Notes: generated by a model from the letters alone, not told the origin. 37,246 nucleotides of DNA from an uncultured Eubacterium sp. (GCA_947385875.1 CANDMV010000024.1:1-37246); one strand, 5' to 3'; counted from the stretch's first letter, positions 1-9,195 are shown. Translations and numbers: made by a program.

Positions 1-53
1 TCCGCAAAGTGGGGAGTGCAGATCGCGGGAATGATTTTTCAAACACGCTCTAG
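1..53. repeat. Right end of a CTAG-flanked MITE-like repeat, cut by the window edge
   Basis: These 53 bases match the right end of the complete copy at 11436-11618 almost base for base. They finish with ATTTTTCAAACACGCTCTAG (34-53). Only the terminal part is visible because the window starts inside the element. Other ends of the same family lie at 17466 and 29258. Confidence 0.75.
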
Positions 54-94
54 GATGTAATAGTTCCTTTTTTATGATAAAATGCTATTGAATC

Positions 95-256
95 GTAACA
101 GTTCAGCCTTCGGCAGAACTGTTACTGAATCCAATCCATTGGAAGTCCGCTTCGCGAAGGATTGGATTCACTCTTGGCAAAATCTACACGTTCTTATATC
201 ATGCCCGCTGGGTACGTACTTTGCAGTTAATGCAAAGTACTGGGCAGAACTGTTAC
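95..256. mobile_element. 162-bp MITE with 10-bp terminal inverted repeats and 8-bp target duplication
   Basis: The element starts with GTAACAGTTC (95-104) and ends with its exact reverse complement GAACTGTTAC (247-256). It is flanked by a perfect 8-bp direct repeat, ATTGAATC, at 87-94 and 257-264. Inside are three hairpins: 95-125, 126-170 (12-bp arms TGAATCCAATCC/GGATTGGATTCA) and one around 214-238 (GTACTTTGCA/TGCAAAGTAC). No reading frame is present, so it must be moved in trans. Ends beginning GTAA and 8-bp duplications are known for the IS66 family, so mobilisation by an IS66-type transposase is an inference. The element ends 46 bases before the start codon of the next gene. Confidence 0.8.
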
Positions 257-302
257 ATTGAATCAACAGCTGCTATGAATGCAGCGTAAGGAGGATGCGG
301 GT

Positions 303-1833
303 ATGGGAAGGTATTTAAACAGTACAATTCCATTTGAAACGTGGAAACAAATTGTTGGTACTCGATTTTTTGTAGATAAAACGCTGCTTTTAGCAGATGT
401 GCTAAACGCAGTTGAAATAGATGGGCAGCGGTTTTTATGTATTACAAGGCCGCGCCGTTTTGGAAAGAGCGTAATGGCAGGCATGTCGGCATCTCAATCA
501 GCATAATGTGATTTTTATTGATTTTAGCAGAGCGCCGAGAGACTGCACCAGTTATAAGCAGTATATCGACCGCATTCAGGATGGAATCAATCAAGACCGA
601 AAGGAGGCTTATCCAAAGCTTGGGATGGATGTGTCGGGCGCTGTCTGGGATAATCTATTCAATGTATTTGAGAAAACAAAAGAGAAGTTTGTCTTTGTGA
701 TTGATGAATGGGACGCAGTTTTCCATATGCCTTTTATCTCAAGGGAGCAACAGCAGGATTATCTGGTTTTCCTTAAAAATCTTTTGAAGGATCAGGTCTA
801 TATAGAGCTTGCGTACATGACAGGAGTACTTCCGATCGCAAAATATTCCAGCGGGTCAGAACTGAATATGTTCGTAGAATACGATATGACGGTGATGGAG
901 CGATTCAGCAGCTACTTTGGTTTTACAGAACAAGAGGTTGACCGGCTCTATGATCTCTACGATAAGACAACGAAAAAGCCAAAGCTTACACGAGAAGGCT
1001 TGAGGGTTTGGTATGACGGATACCATACTGCATCTGGTGAACGATTGTATAATCCGTGTTCTGTTGTGTGCGCGTTGGCGAATAATCAGCTTGCTGATTA
1101 TTGGACTAGTTCTGGGCCGTATGACGAGGTCTTCTTTTATGTAAAAAATAATATTGAAGATATACGGGACGATCTGGTTTTGATGGTTGCCGGAGGAGGA
1201 GTGGAGGCAGAAATTCGAAATTATTCTGCTGTGTCAATGGAGCTGAAGACAAAAGATGAAATATATTCGGCTATGGTGGTTTATGGCCTGCTTACATGTA
1301 TGGAGGATCAGGTTTTTATACCAAATAAGGAACTGATGGATCAGTTTCAGGAGCTGCTTATGAATAGGGAATCTTTAGGGTATGTATACCGACTGGCTAA
1401 TGAGTCAAAAAGAATGCTGGCAGCGATTCTTCGCGGGGATACGGATACTATGGCAGAGATTATGGAGTATGCTCACAATACGGAATCGCCTATTTTTTCC
1501 TACAATAGTGAGATTGAACTGTCAGCAGTGGTGAATCTGGTTTATCTGGCAGCTAGGGACAAATATTACATGGAGCGTGAGGATAAAGGTGGTAAGGGAT
1601 ATGTAGATTTTATTTTTTATCCGAAACGCAGGAACGCGGATGCACTGATTATCGAGTTGAAGGTGGACAGCACACCAGAGGAAGCAGTTATACAGATTAA
1701 AGATAAGAATTATGCGCTTAGATTCAATGGAAAGCTTGGGGAGAAACAAGCATATACTGGGAGTGTCATGGCCGTAGGAATCAGTAATAGTAAAAAGACG
1801 AAAAAGCATTCTTGTAAAGTAGACGTGTTATAA
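303..1833 (+). pseudogene. AAA-ATPase-like / PD-(D/E)XK nuclease family protein, broken by internal deletion and frameshift
   Basis: The first frame starts at ATG 303 after an AAGGAGG site. It reads MGRYLN..VGTRFFVDKT..ITRPRRFGKSVMA, the typical start and Walker A region (RRFGKS) of the AAA-ATPase-like family (Pfam AAA-ATPase_like followed by a PD-(D/E)XK domain). It stops at 504-506. The downstream frame resumes with HLNQHNVIFIDFSRAP and runs to 1833. That part keeps the Walker B-like VFVIDEWDAVF stretch and the C-terminal nuclease core (YVDFIFYPKRR..ALIIELKV). Intact members have a few dozen extra residues between the Walker A region and the HNVIFIDFS stretch, so sequence was lost and the frame changed near 478-495. 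A reading frame beginning at ATG 508 could still give a 441-residue protein without Walker A. The role of the family is unknown. Two further degraded relatives lie at 11654-12127 and 35151-35953. Confidence 0.85.
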
Positions 1834-2010
1834 AAGATAAAACACTCCATCCGAGCAGAAATTAGAATTTATCACAGCCTGTTTCACGCCATTGCTGCGT
1901 TAAAGATCCATCACCGTCAAAATATTTCCTTGCACTGACGCGAATCAGACTGTACGAAACTCTAATATTTGTTGGAGCGCCAGCATCTTTTGGAGACTGT
2001 CCGCATTCGC

Positions 2011-2838
2011 TTACAAAACAATATGCATCTTCCGATACTGCTGCGGAGATACATGACAGATTTTCTGAAACGTCTGTGAAAAATAACTGCTCGAAGAAAA
2101 ACCAGTACTGCCCGCGATTTCTTCGATACTGTAGCTGGTTGTTGTCAAAAGGTCTTTGGCAGCTGAAATCCGAACCTCCGTCAGATATGCGATCGGGGAT
2201 TTCCCATAAAGCTCGGTAAACTGGTGGCTTAAATAGTATTTTGTAATATTGCAGTTATCAGCAAGCAGGTCTAGTGTAATTTTACTATGGTAATTGTCTT
2301 CGATATAACGTCTTGCCTTATGGCATTCACGGCTGCTGTTCTGCGGCTCCACGAGTTCATAGGACACATGATCCTTCCGGTAGATCAGCAGGATAAGGAT
2401 GGCCAGATAATGCTGGCATATTTCCTCGTAACACGTCTTCTTGTTGTGCATTTCCCTAAGAATGCTTTCAAAGCAGAGGCGTATGGAGGAGGAATTCGCA
2501 CTGGAGTTGACAACGCTGTATTCAGCGGGCCGGTCTGTGTTGATTTTTAGTCCCTCCACGCCCAGCACATAGTAATCTAACGGATCGGAGGAATTGGAAA
2601 ATTCTGTGTGCAGAACTTGTGCGCCGATCAGGACAAGGCTGTCTGCTTTGACAGGGATTGTCTCATTTTCAATCTGCATATATCCGGTGCCGCTTTTGAT
2701 GAAAAAGATTTCAGTAAAACGGTGGCTGTGTGGGTAGCTGGTCCAGTCGTCTTCAAATTTTGAGGAAGAGATGGACAGAAGTCTGAAAGAAAGTTCCGGG
2801 AGGGCTTTATTTCCTAAATTCATTTTTCGACTGCTCAT
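2011..2838 (-). CDS. AraC-family transcriptional regulator (cupin sensor plus double HTH)
   Basis: This 275-residue protein has an N-terminal cupin-like sugar-binding domain (PHSHRFTEIFFIKSGTGYMQI near residues 35-55). The C-terminal AraC DNA-binding domain covers roughly residues 175-270, with LADNCNITKYYLSHQF as the first helix-turn-helix and IEEIAGSTGFSSSSYFSQTF as the second. I chose the ATG at 2838 because an AAAGGAG site precedes it and homology starts there. The longer open frame upstream reads through an AT-rich intergenic stretch. The gene is divergent from the binding-protein gene at 3081, so it is the probable local activator of the galacto-N-biose/lacto-N-biose type operon, sensing that sugar or a product of it. 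The effector is not visible from sequence. Confidence 0.9.
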   Translation of the reverse strand: MSSRKMNLGNKALPELSFRLLSISSSKFEDDWTSYPHSHRFTEIFFIKSGTGYMQIENETIPVKADSLVLIGAQVLHTEFSNSSDPLDYYVLGVEGLKINTDRPAEYSVVNSSANSSSIRLCFESILREMHNKKTCYEEICQHYLAILILLIYRKDHVSYELVEPQNSSRECHKARRYIEDNYHSKITLDLLADNCNITKYYLSHQFTELYGKSPIAYLTEVRISAAKDLLTTTSYSIEEIAGSTGFSSSSYFSQTFQKICHVSPQQYRKMHIVL

Positions 2839-2982
2839 AGAATCTCCTTTCGTGATTTGTATAAAATATACAAAATTCTCGGTAATAAAAATATTTTCTG
2901 GTATAAGTATATGAAAAAAATCAGCGTTTTGCAATATTTTATAAAAATAAGCAAGATATATAAAATTAATAGCAACATATGG

Positions 2983-3011
2983 GTAAAAAAAAGAATAATA
3001 GTAGATATAAT
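2983..3011 (+). promoter_or_regulatory. Possible promoter of the transporter/phosphorylase operon in the divergent AraC intergenic region
   Basis: The 242 bases between the AraC start and the binding-protein start are very AT-rich and must hold both divergent promoters. A consensus -10, TATAAT, lies at 3006-3011, 70 bases before the start codon. The hexamer 17 bases upstream (2983-2988) is a poor -35, as expected for an activator-dependent promoter. I could not identify the AraC binding repeats with confidence. Confidence 0.35.
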
Positions 3012-3080
3012 AGTAAATACAAAGAGGCAGACACATAAATTTATAGTCAAATTCACGAAAATGAAATGGGAGGACTGAAA

Positions 3081-4529
3081 ATGAAAAAGAAAATTTTGTG
3101 TACAATCATGAGTATTAGTATGGCTGCATCTATGCTTGCAGGATGCGGGTCTGAATCTGGAGCAGGGGACGACGGCAATGATGCTCCAGTTTCTGATGAA
3201 GGGTCTTCTTCTGACGAAGGGGCTTCTGATGAAGGGACATCTGCTGACGGAGAATCAAGCGCAGACGAGGGAGAGACATCGGATGATCCTTATGCAGCAT
3301 ATGAAGGAGCAGCCATTAGCGTGGCTGCAATCGAGACCGCGTATGGATCAGAGATGTGGCAGAAGGTGGTAGACGCATTTACTGCAGAGACCGGTATTGA
3401 GGTGGAGCTTACAACAGATAAAAATCTCGAGGATGTCATCGGACCGTCAATGCAGGGCGGAGAATATCCTGATTTGATTCATCTGGCAACAGGCCGTGAG
3501 GCGGGGCTGACAGAGCAGTTTATTAAAGACAATATGATTGCAGATATTACAGATGTATTATCAATGACAGTACCGGGAGAGACAGTGACAGTATCTGATA
3601 AGATTGCAGACGGATTTACCAGTACTTCTCTTACGAACCCTTATGGTGATGGTAAGACATATCTGGCTCCGATGTTCTATTCTCCTTGTGGATTGTTCTA
3701 TAACGCAGGGCTTTTAGAGCAAAAAGGATGGGATGTTCCTTCTACATGGGATGAGATGTGGGAGCTGGGAGACAAGGCAAAAGAAGAAGGCATTTACTTG
3801 TTTACATACCCGACCACAGGCTATTTTGATACATTTCTTTATGCATTAATGTATGCTGCAGGCGGACCTGACTTCTTTGACCGTGCTACGCATTATGAGG
3901 AAGGAATCTGGGAGACTCCGGAAGCACAGACATGTTTTGATATTATCGCGAAATTAGCTTCTTATACGAATCCGATCACACCTGCACAGGCAAACGATCA
4001 GGATTTTACGCAGAATCAGCAGCTGGTTCTTGATAACAAAGCGATTTTTATGCCGAATGGTACATGGATTGTCGGCGAGATGGCAGAGGCTCCGCGTGAA
4101 GAAGGATTTCAGTGGGGTATGACAGCGCTTCCGGCAGTGAAGAGTGATGGAGACAAATACAGCTACACATGGTTCGAGCAGGCATGGATTCCGTCTGGCG
4201 CTGAGAATCAGGACGCGGCAAAATTATTTGCAGCATTCTTATACAGTGATAAGGCTTGTGACATATTTGCCGAGAGTGGAGCAATTCAGCCTGTAGTGGA
4301 TATTGCTGATAAGCTGGAGGGCGACAATGTAATGTTTTATTCTATCTATGATAATGGTGTAAAGCCGGCTATGGGTAATTTCGCAGCGTTTGATGCAATA
4401 CCTGGTGTAGAAGTCCGTACAGCATTCTTAGATCCGGTAAATTCCTTAGTGTCTGGAGATCTGACTGAGGATGAATGGATTGCAAATGTGATTTCTGCAA
4501 GTGACCAGATGCGTGAAAATTTGAAATAA
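3081..4529 (+). CDS. Sugar ABC transporter substrate-binding lipoprotein
   Basis: This family-1 extracellular solute-binding protein (482 residues) has a lipoprotein signal: a KKK n-region, a hydrophobic stretch, then LAGC with the lipidated cysteine at residue 22. An acidic Ser/Asp/Glu/Gly-rich tether of about 50 residues joins the membrane anchor to the ligand-binding fold, which begins near ISVAAIETAYG. The ATG at 3081 is preferred over the in-frame ATG at 3066 because the GGGAGGA site overlaps the latter. It is the first gene of the locus, followed by a stem-loop and then two permeases. With the GH112 gene downstream, the likely cargo is lacto-N-biose or galacto-N-biose. That specificity is inferred from context only. 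Confidence 0.92.
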   Translation: MKKKILCTIMSISMAASMLAGCGSESGAGDDGNDAPVSDEGSSSDEGASDEGTSADGESSADEGETSDDPYAAYEGAAISVAAIETAYGSEMWQKVVDAFTAETGIEVELTTDKNLEDVIGPSMQGGEYPDLIHLATGREAGLTEQFIKDNMIADITDVLSMTVPGETVTVSDKIADGFTSTSLTNPYGDGKTYLAPMFYSPCGLFYNAGLLEQKGWDVPSTWDEMWELGDKAKEEGIYLFTYPTTGYFDTFLYALMYAAGGPDFFDRATHYEEGIWETPEAQTCFDIIAKLASYTNPITPAQANDQDFTQNQQLVLDNKAIFMPNGTWIVGEMAEAPREEGFQWGMTALPAVKSDGDKYSYTWFEQAWIPSGAENQDAAKLFAAFLYSDKACDIFAESGAIQPVVDIADKLEGDNVMFYSIYDNGVKPAMGNFAAFDAIPGVEVRTAFLDPVNSLVSGDLTEDEWIANVISASDQMRENLK

Positions 4530-4562
4530 TTGGATTTAATATGAAGAAGGCATTCTAAATAA

Positions 4563-4592
4563 CGGCGGGCAGGACTCTGCCCGCCGTGTTTT
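4563..4592 (+). terminator. GC-rich stem-loop after the binding-protein gene (attenuating terminator)
   Basis: A perfect 10-bp stem, CGGCGGGCAG/CTGCCCGCCG (4563-4572 and 4577-4586), with loop GACT is followed by TGTTTTC. It lies 33 bases after the binding-protein stop and before the permease genes. Partial termination here would give more binding protein than permease, a common arrangement in ABC operons. Confidence 0.75.
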
Positions 4593-4594
4593 CA

Positions 4595-4730
4595 TTACTG
4601 CGAAAGCCCTATCGCGAAGCGATTTAGATCAGGGATACCCATAGGTGCCGATGTCTGTGTACTTACTACGAGAGTCGCATCGCGAAGCGATTTAGATCAG
4701 GGATATCCACAGGGCGCGATGTCCGAATGC
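4595..4730. repeat. Two tandem 68-bp direct repeats between binding protein and permease genes
   Basis: Unit 1 (4595-4662) and unit 2 (4663-4730) share the core CGCGAAGCGATTTAGATCAG and further matching blocks on both sides. Each carries the short palindrome ATCGCGAAGCGAT. No reading frame is apparent. The pair separates the terminator from the permease ribosome binding site, so it could be a decayed insertion or a regulatory spacer. Confidence 0.8.
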
Positions 4731-4795
4731 ATATATGGCTCGTATTATGGTGGTGATTCGAATGTGCATGTAGATTTAGGAAAGGAATGATAAGC

Positions 4796-5680
4796 ATGAA
4801 AGGTTCCAAAAGACGTAACGGATTTTTAGCTGTGTGTATTGCACCGGCAGTCATTTTGTTCTTTATTTTTATGATACTGCCATCCTTGAATGTATTCCGC
4901 ATGTCGCTATATGAAAAAGGCGCGTATTCACAGACAGAAACATTTGTAGGAATGAAGAATTTTCAGGTTCTGATGAATGACAGCAATTTTATCCGCTCCA
5001 TGCAGAACATGATTCTGTTGATTGTGACAGTTACAATTATAACATTTGCATTTGCCTTGGTCTTTGCCGCTATATTATCAAGGGAGAAGATTAAAGGACA
5101 GAATTTCTTTAGAGTTGTGTTCTATATACCGAATATATTGTCTATTGTAGTAATCGCAGGTATTTTTTCTGCAATCTATAAGCCGGAAAACGGTATGCTC
5201 AACAGTATCATCGGCCTATTTCGTGATATGACAAATCCGATTTTGTGGAAAAGTGAATCTTTGGTAATGGTCAGCCTGATTATTGCGATGGTATGGCAGG
5301 CGATCGGGTATTATATGGTGATGTATATGGCTTCCATGTCCAGTGTGCCAGAAAGTCTTTATGAAAGCTCTAATCTGGATGGCGCCGGAAGGCTGACGCA
5401 GTTTTTCCGGATTACAATTCCGCTGATCTGGACAAATATCCGTACGACTCTGACGTTTTTTATCATATCTACAATCAATATGACGTTCCTTTTTGTAAAA
5501 GCAATGACCTCAGGCGGCCCAAACGGCGCGTCAGAAGTGGCGCTCAGTTATATGTACAGCCAGAAGGATGCCGGGCTGTATGGCTACAGTATGGCGATCG
5601 GCGTTGTGATCTTTTTGTTCTCTTTTGCGCTTTCTGCAATGGTAAATAAAGTGACAGAGCGGGAACCGCTGGAGTTTTAG
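4796..5680 (+). CDS. Sugar ABC transporter permease (MalF-like)
   Basis: This is a six-segment inner-membrane permease of 294 residues. The first membrane segment lies near residues 10-30 (LAVCIAPAVILFFIFMILPSL). The cytoplasmic coupling loop near residues 190-215 (ESSNLDGAGRLTQFFRITIPLIW) is the EAA-type motif that docks onto the ATPase. I prefer the ATG at 4796 to the one at 4787 because the GGAAAGG site then has a normal spacing of about ten bases. It pairs with the permease at 5731. No ATP-binding subunit is encoded in the operon, so the transporter probably uses a shared MsmK/UgpC-type ATPase encoded elsewhere, as is usual for carbohydrate ABC importers of Firmicutes. Confidence 0.92.
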   Translation: MKGSKRRNGFLAVCIAPAVILFFIFMILPSLNVFRMSLYEKGAYSQTETFVGMKNFQVLMNDSNFIRSMQNMILLIVTVTIITFAFALVFAAILSREKIKGQNFFRVVFYIPNILSIVVIAGIFSAIYKPENGMLNSIIGLFRDMTNPILWKSESLVMVSLIIAMVWQAIGYYMVMYMASMSSVPESLYESSNLDGAGRLTQFFRITIPLIWTNIRTTLTFFIISTINMTFLFVKAMTSGGPNGASEVALSYMYSQKDAGLYGYSMAIGVVIFLFSFALSAMVNKVTEREPLEF

Positions 5681-5730
5681 TTGTATTGTTGGAGATGAAT
5701 GTCTATTGTAACATTTTAGGAGGTACGGAT

Positions 5731-6621
5731 ATGAGGAAAGAAAAGCATACGGATTCTACTGATCGTTTGTATAAGTTTTTTATATACTTTGTGCTGCTCA
5801 TGCTCACGATCACTATTCTTGTGCCGGTGGCATGGGTATTTCTGGCATCGGTCAAGCAGAACAGTGAATTTTACGGCAATCCGTGGACACTGCCGAAGGG
5901 ATTTTACTGGCAGAACTTTGTGGATGCATGGAATACGGCAAAGATGGGCGATTATATGATAAATTCTGTTATTGTCACAGTGTTGGCACTGGCGCTGCTG
6001 CTGGTTGTGGCATTGCCGGCTGCGTATTGTCTGGCCAGATTTCAGTTCAGAGGCAGTAAGTTTTTGAACACGCTGTTTATGGCGGGATTGTTTATCAATG
6101 TAAATTATATTGTAGTTCCTATCTTTCTGATGCTGAGAGACGGCGATATGTGGCTGAAAAAAGTAGCCGGGCAGGGATTTCTGCTGAATAATCTGGTGGT
6201 GCTCGCGGTTGTCTATGCGTCTACTGCGCTGCCGTTTACGATCTATCTGTTATCAGGATATTTTCAGACGCTGGCGCATGACTATGAAGAAGCAGCTTAT
6301 ATCGACGGCGCAGGCTATAGTACGACGATGTGGAAAATTATTTTTCCGATGGCAAAGCCTTCTATCATTACGGTGATTTTATTTAACTTCCTGTCTTTTT
6401 GGAACGAATATATTATTTCCATGACATTGATGAGCTCTGCAAAAGGGCCGAAGACACTTCCGGTAGGATTGCTGAACCTGATGCAGGCACAGCAGTCGGC
6501 GGCACAGTATGGGATTATGTATGCAGGGCTTGTGATTGTAATGCTTCCTACACTGATCTTGTATATCTGTGTGCAGAATAAGCTCACACAGGGGATGACA
6601 GTCGGTGGCTTAAAAGGCTAA
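5731..6621 (+). CDS. Sugar ABC transporter permease (MalG-like)
   Basis: This second permease subunit (296 residues) has a first membrane segment near residues 13-38 and a well-conserved EAA loop, EEAAYIDGAGYSTTMWKIIF, followed by PMAKP. The start at 5731 has an AGGAGG site seven bases upstream. The longer open frame from 5686 lacks one. It ends in the typical LTQGMTVGGLKG tail of the MalG/CUT1 family. It lies 50 bases after the first permease and is presumably co-transcribed with it, forming the heterodimeric channel served by the binding protein at 3081. Confidence 0.93.
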   Translation: MRKEKHTDSTDRLYKFFIYFVLLMLTITILVPVAWVFLASVKQNSEFYGNPWTLPKGFYWQNFVDAWNTAKMGDYMINSVIVTVLALALLLVVALPAAYCLARFQFRGSKFLNTLFMAGLFINVNYIVVPIFLMLRDGDMWLKKVAGQGFLLNNLVVLAVVYASTALPFTIYLLSGYFQTLAHDYEEAAYIDGAGYSTTMWKIIFPMAKPSIITVILFNFLSFWNEYIISMTLMSSAKGPKTLPVGLLNLMQAQQSAAQYGIMYAGLVIVMLPTLILYICVQNKLTQGMTVGGLKG

Positions 6622-6803
6622 ATAATAGGCGGCGGATAATCTGAAGGACTGAAAGATCATAGGTTTGTAGACAGATGGACGGTGTTAAGAATGACAGCAG
6701 ATCGTCTGAAGGACTGGGCGGTAAGTAAATGGATGGCCATGAGTATCATGAATGACCACTAGCCCGGAGGGCTAAACATATGGCAGGGAAAGGAGCAGAA
6801 GGT

Positions 6804-7010
6804 ATGGAATATTGGAAGGAACATGCATCATTAAGGATGGTTTTGATTGCAGTGCTGTTTGCAGCCGGGATTGCAGCTGTGATCGGAGGCTGGCGGCTTA
6901 CCGGCAGACTGGCAGGCCTGGGAATTATGATTGCAGGCGTAGGCCTTTTGGTTGCTGCGCTGTGGATATATAATAAGCCTTTTGAGAAACCGCGTAAAAA
7001 GAAAACATAA
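6804..7010 (+). CDS. Small two-helix membrane protein next to the sugar transporter
   Basis: The product is 68 residues long: a short charged N-terminus (MEYWKEHASLRM), two hydrophobic segments (about 13-30 and 38-56) and a basic tail (KPFEKPRKKKT). The ATG at 6804 follows an AAAGGAG site, while an upstream in-frame ATG at 6780 has none. It resembles small uncharacterised membrane proteins (DUF6903-like) that I know from beside carbohydrate ABC permeases in Lachnospiraceae, but I cannot verify the family. It ends 10 bases before the phosphorylase start, so it is inside the operon. Function unknown; a transporter accessory role is only a guess. Confidence 0.75.
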   Translation: MEYWKEHASLRMVLIAVLFAAGIAAVIGGWRLTGRLAGLGIMIAGVGLLVAALWIYNKPFEKPRKKKT

Positions 7011-7020
7011 GGAGCAGATC

Positions 7021-9195
7021 ATGGGTGAAATAATAAAGAAACGCAGGGGACGAGTTACCATTCCTACCAATCTGGATGTAGTCGCACAGACAATGGAGAT
7101 TTTAGAACGCTGGGGCGCAGACGCAATCCGCGATTGTGATGGTACGGAATTCCCGGAGGAACTGACAAAGGCTGGAGCTAAAATATATGGTACGTATTAT
7201 ACGACGCGAAAGGATAATGAATGGGCCAGGGCGAACCCGGATGAGGTGCAGCAGTGCTACATTATGACCGGATTTTATATCGCAGTGGACAGGGAGCTTT
7301 CGATTCCTCTGATGAAGGGGATTTCGGATGAATTAATGCAGGTTAATACACGGGATGACATCAAGCGCTGGTGGGAAGTCATAGACCGTACCGCTGGGGA
7401 TATCGTGCCGGCTGAGAAGTGGGAATATAGGTCAGATACTGGGTGCGTCGTGATTCATGAGACAGAAAGCTTTCATGAGTATACAGTCAGCTTTTTAGCT
7501 TACCTGATCTGGGATCCGGTACATATGTACAATGCTGTGACCAACGATTGGAAGGATTTTGAACATCAGATTACTTTCGATGTAAGACAGCCGAAGACGC
7601 ATAAATATTCGATGGAGCGTCTGCGCAGGTTCTGCAAGGAGCATCCTTATGTAAACGTCATCCGTTACACCACATTTTTTCATCAGTTTACATTGGTCTT
7701 TGATGAATTAAAGCGGGAAAAATATGTGGACTGGTATGGTTATTCTGCGTCAGTAAGCCCATATATCTTAGAGCAGTTTGAAAAAGAGGCGGGCTATAAG
7801 TTCCGGCCGGAATACATTATTGATCAGGGGTACTACAATAACCAGTACCGGGTGCCGAGCAGGGAATTCAAGGATTTTCAGGCATTTCAGCGACGTGAGG
7901 TGGCAAAGCTGGCTAAAGAGATGGTGGATATTACGCATGAATGCGGGAAGGAAGCCATGATGTTTTTAGGCGATCACTGGATTGGAACGGAGCCTTTTAT
8001 GCCGGAGTTCGCGGCAATCGGCCTGGATGCGGTAGTTGGAAGCGTGGGAAACGGAAGTACGCTGCGCCTGATTTCTGACATACCCGGCGTAAAATATACG
8101 GAAGGAAGATTTCTGCCTTATTTTTTCCCGGACACCTTTCATGAGGGCGCAGATCCGGTCAAAGAAGCGAAGGAAAACTGGGTGACTGCTCGAAGAGCAA
8201 TTCTCCGCAGTCCGATTGACCGGATTGGCTATGGCGGTTATTTAAAGCTGGCGTTGGAATTTCCGGAATTTATCGATTATGTGCAGAGCGTATGCGATGA
8301 GTTCCGGGAGCTTTATGAGAATGCGAAGGGAACGACGCCTCACTGTGTGAAGACGGTAGCTGTGCTCAACAGCTGGGGAAAAATCCGCAGCTGGGGATGC
8401 CATATGGTGCATCATGCGTTATACCAAAAGCAGAATTACAGCTATGCGGGAGTGATTGAGGCATTGAGCGGAGCGCCTTTTGATGTGAGGTTTGTTTCCT
8501 TTGATGATATTTTAAGTGACGCAGATGTCTTAAAAGATGTGGATGTCATCATAAATGTCGGGGATGGAGATACGGCACATACGGGCGGGGATATCTGGGA
8601 AAATCCGCGGATTGCTGCAGCAGTTCGGGCCTTCGTGTATCATGGAGGCGGCCTGATTGGAGTCGGAGAGCCATCCGGGCATCAGTATCAGGGGCATTAT
8701 CTGCAGCTTGCGAGTGTGCTGGGCGTGGAAAAAGAGATTGGATTTACACTGAATTATGATAAATATAACTGGGAAGAGCATTCAGGACATTTTATCCTTG
8801 CAGATATGACAAAACCGGTAGATTTTGGGGAAGGCAAGAAAAATATTTATGCATATGAGGATACCAGGATTTTGGTGCAGAAGGAAAAAGAAGTGCAGAT
8901 GGCAGTGCATGAATTTGGTAACGGACGCGCCGTATATATCAGCGGTCTGCCATACAGCTTTGAAAACAGCAGAATCCTATACAGAAGCATACTCTGGAGC
9001 GCTCATGGTGAAGAGGAGCTGACACAATGGTTCAGTTCGAATTTTAATGTCGAGGTTCATGCGTATGTGAAGAATAGAAAATATTGTGTAGTGAATAATA
9101 CGTATGAGCCGCAGGATACGATCATTTATCGCGGGGATGGAAGCTGCTTTGAGCTGCAGCTGAGGGCGAATGAAATCCGATGGTATACGATATGA
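7021..9195 (+). CDS. lnpA: GH112 phosphorylase, probably 1,3-beta-galactosyl-N-acetylhexosamine phosphorylase
   Basis: This 724-residue cytoplasmic enzyme of glycoside hydrolase family 112 is close to the usual family length (about 720-750). Known members split lacto-N-biose or galacto-N-biose with phosphate, giving alpha-galactose-1-phosphate and GlcNAc or GalNAc. A minority act on galactosyl-rhamnose. The (beta/alpha)8 barrel fills the first half and carries FLGDHWIGTEPF, where D318 corresponds to the catalytic acid of the family. A Rossmann-like domain follows, with NVGDGDTAHTGG and HGGGLIGVGEPSG around residues 520-560. The start ATG at 7021 has an AAGGAG site; the upstream in-frame extension to 6952 overlaps the small membrane protein gene. 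The NahK-like kinase downstream favours an N-acetylhexosamine disaccharide over galactosyl-rhamnose. Exact specificity (GlcNAc, GalNAc or both) cannot be read from the sequence by eye. Confidence 0.93.
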   Translation: MGEIIKKRRGRVTIPTNLDVVAQTMEILERWGADAIRDCDGTEFPEELTKAGAKIYGTYYTTRKDNEWARANPDEVQQCYIMTGFYIAVDRELSIPLMKGISDELMQVNTRDDIKRWWEVIDRTAGDIVPAEKWEYRSDTGCVVIHETESFHEYTVSFLAYLIWDPVHMYNAVTNDWKDFEHQITFDVRQPKTHKYSMERLRRFCKEHPYVNVIRYTTFFHQFTLVFDELKREKYVDWYGYSASVSPYILEQFEKEAGYKFRPEYIIDQGYYNNQYRVPSREFKDFQAFQRREVAKLAKEMVDITHECGKEAMMFLGDHWIGTEPFMPEFAAIGLDAVVGSVGNGSTLRLISDIPGVKYTEGRFLPYFFPDTFHEGADPVKEAKENWVTARRAILRSPIDRIGYGGYLKLALEFPEFIDYVQSVCDEFRELYENAKGTTPHCVKTVAVLNSWGKIRSWGCHMVHHALYQKQNYSYAGVIEALSGAPFDVRFVSFDDILSDADVLKDVDVIINVGDGDTAHTGGDIWENPRIAAAVRAFVYHGGGLIGVGEPSGHQYQGHYLQLASVLGVEKEIGFTLNYDKYNWEEHSGHFILADMTKPVDFGEGKKNIYAYEDTRILVQKEKEVQMAVHEFGNGRAVYISGLPYSFENSRILYRSILWSAHGEEELTQWFSSNFNVEVHAYVKNRKYCVVNNTYEPQDTIIYRGDGSCFELQLRANEIRWYTI

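Noticed and set aside
1862..2024. Minus-strand open frame GQSPKDAGAPTNIRVSYSLIRVSARKYFDGDGSLTQQWRE.. after the AraC gene
   Set aside because: It reads like protein but has no start codon or ribosome binding site, overlaps the AraC 3' end and matches no family I recognise. It may be a gene remnant, but I cannot support it.
4596..6621. Deletion of an ABC ATPase gene from the sugar transporter operon
   Set aside because: CUT1-type importers in Firmicutes normally lack a local ATPase and share one encoded elsewhere, so nothing needs to be missing.
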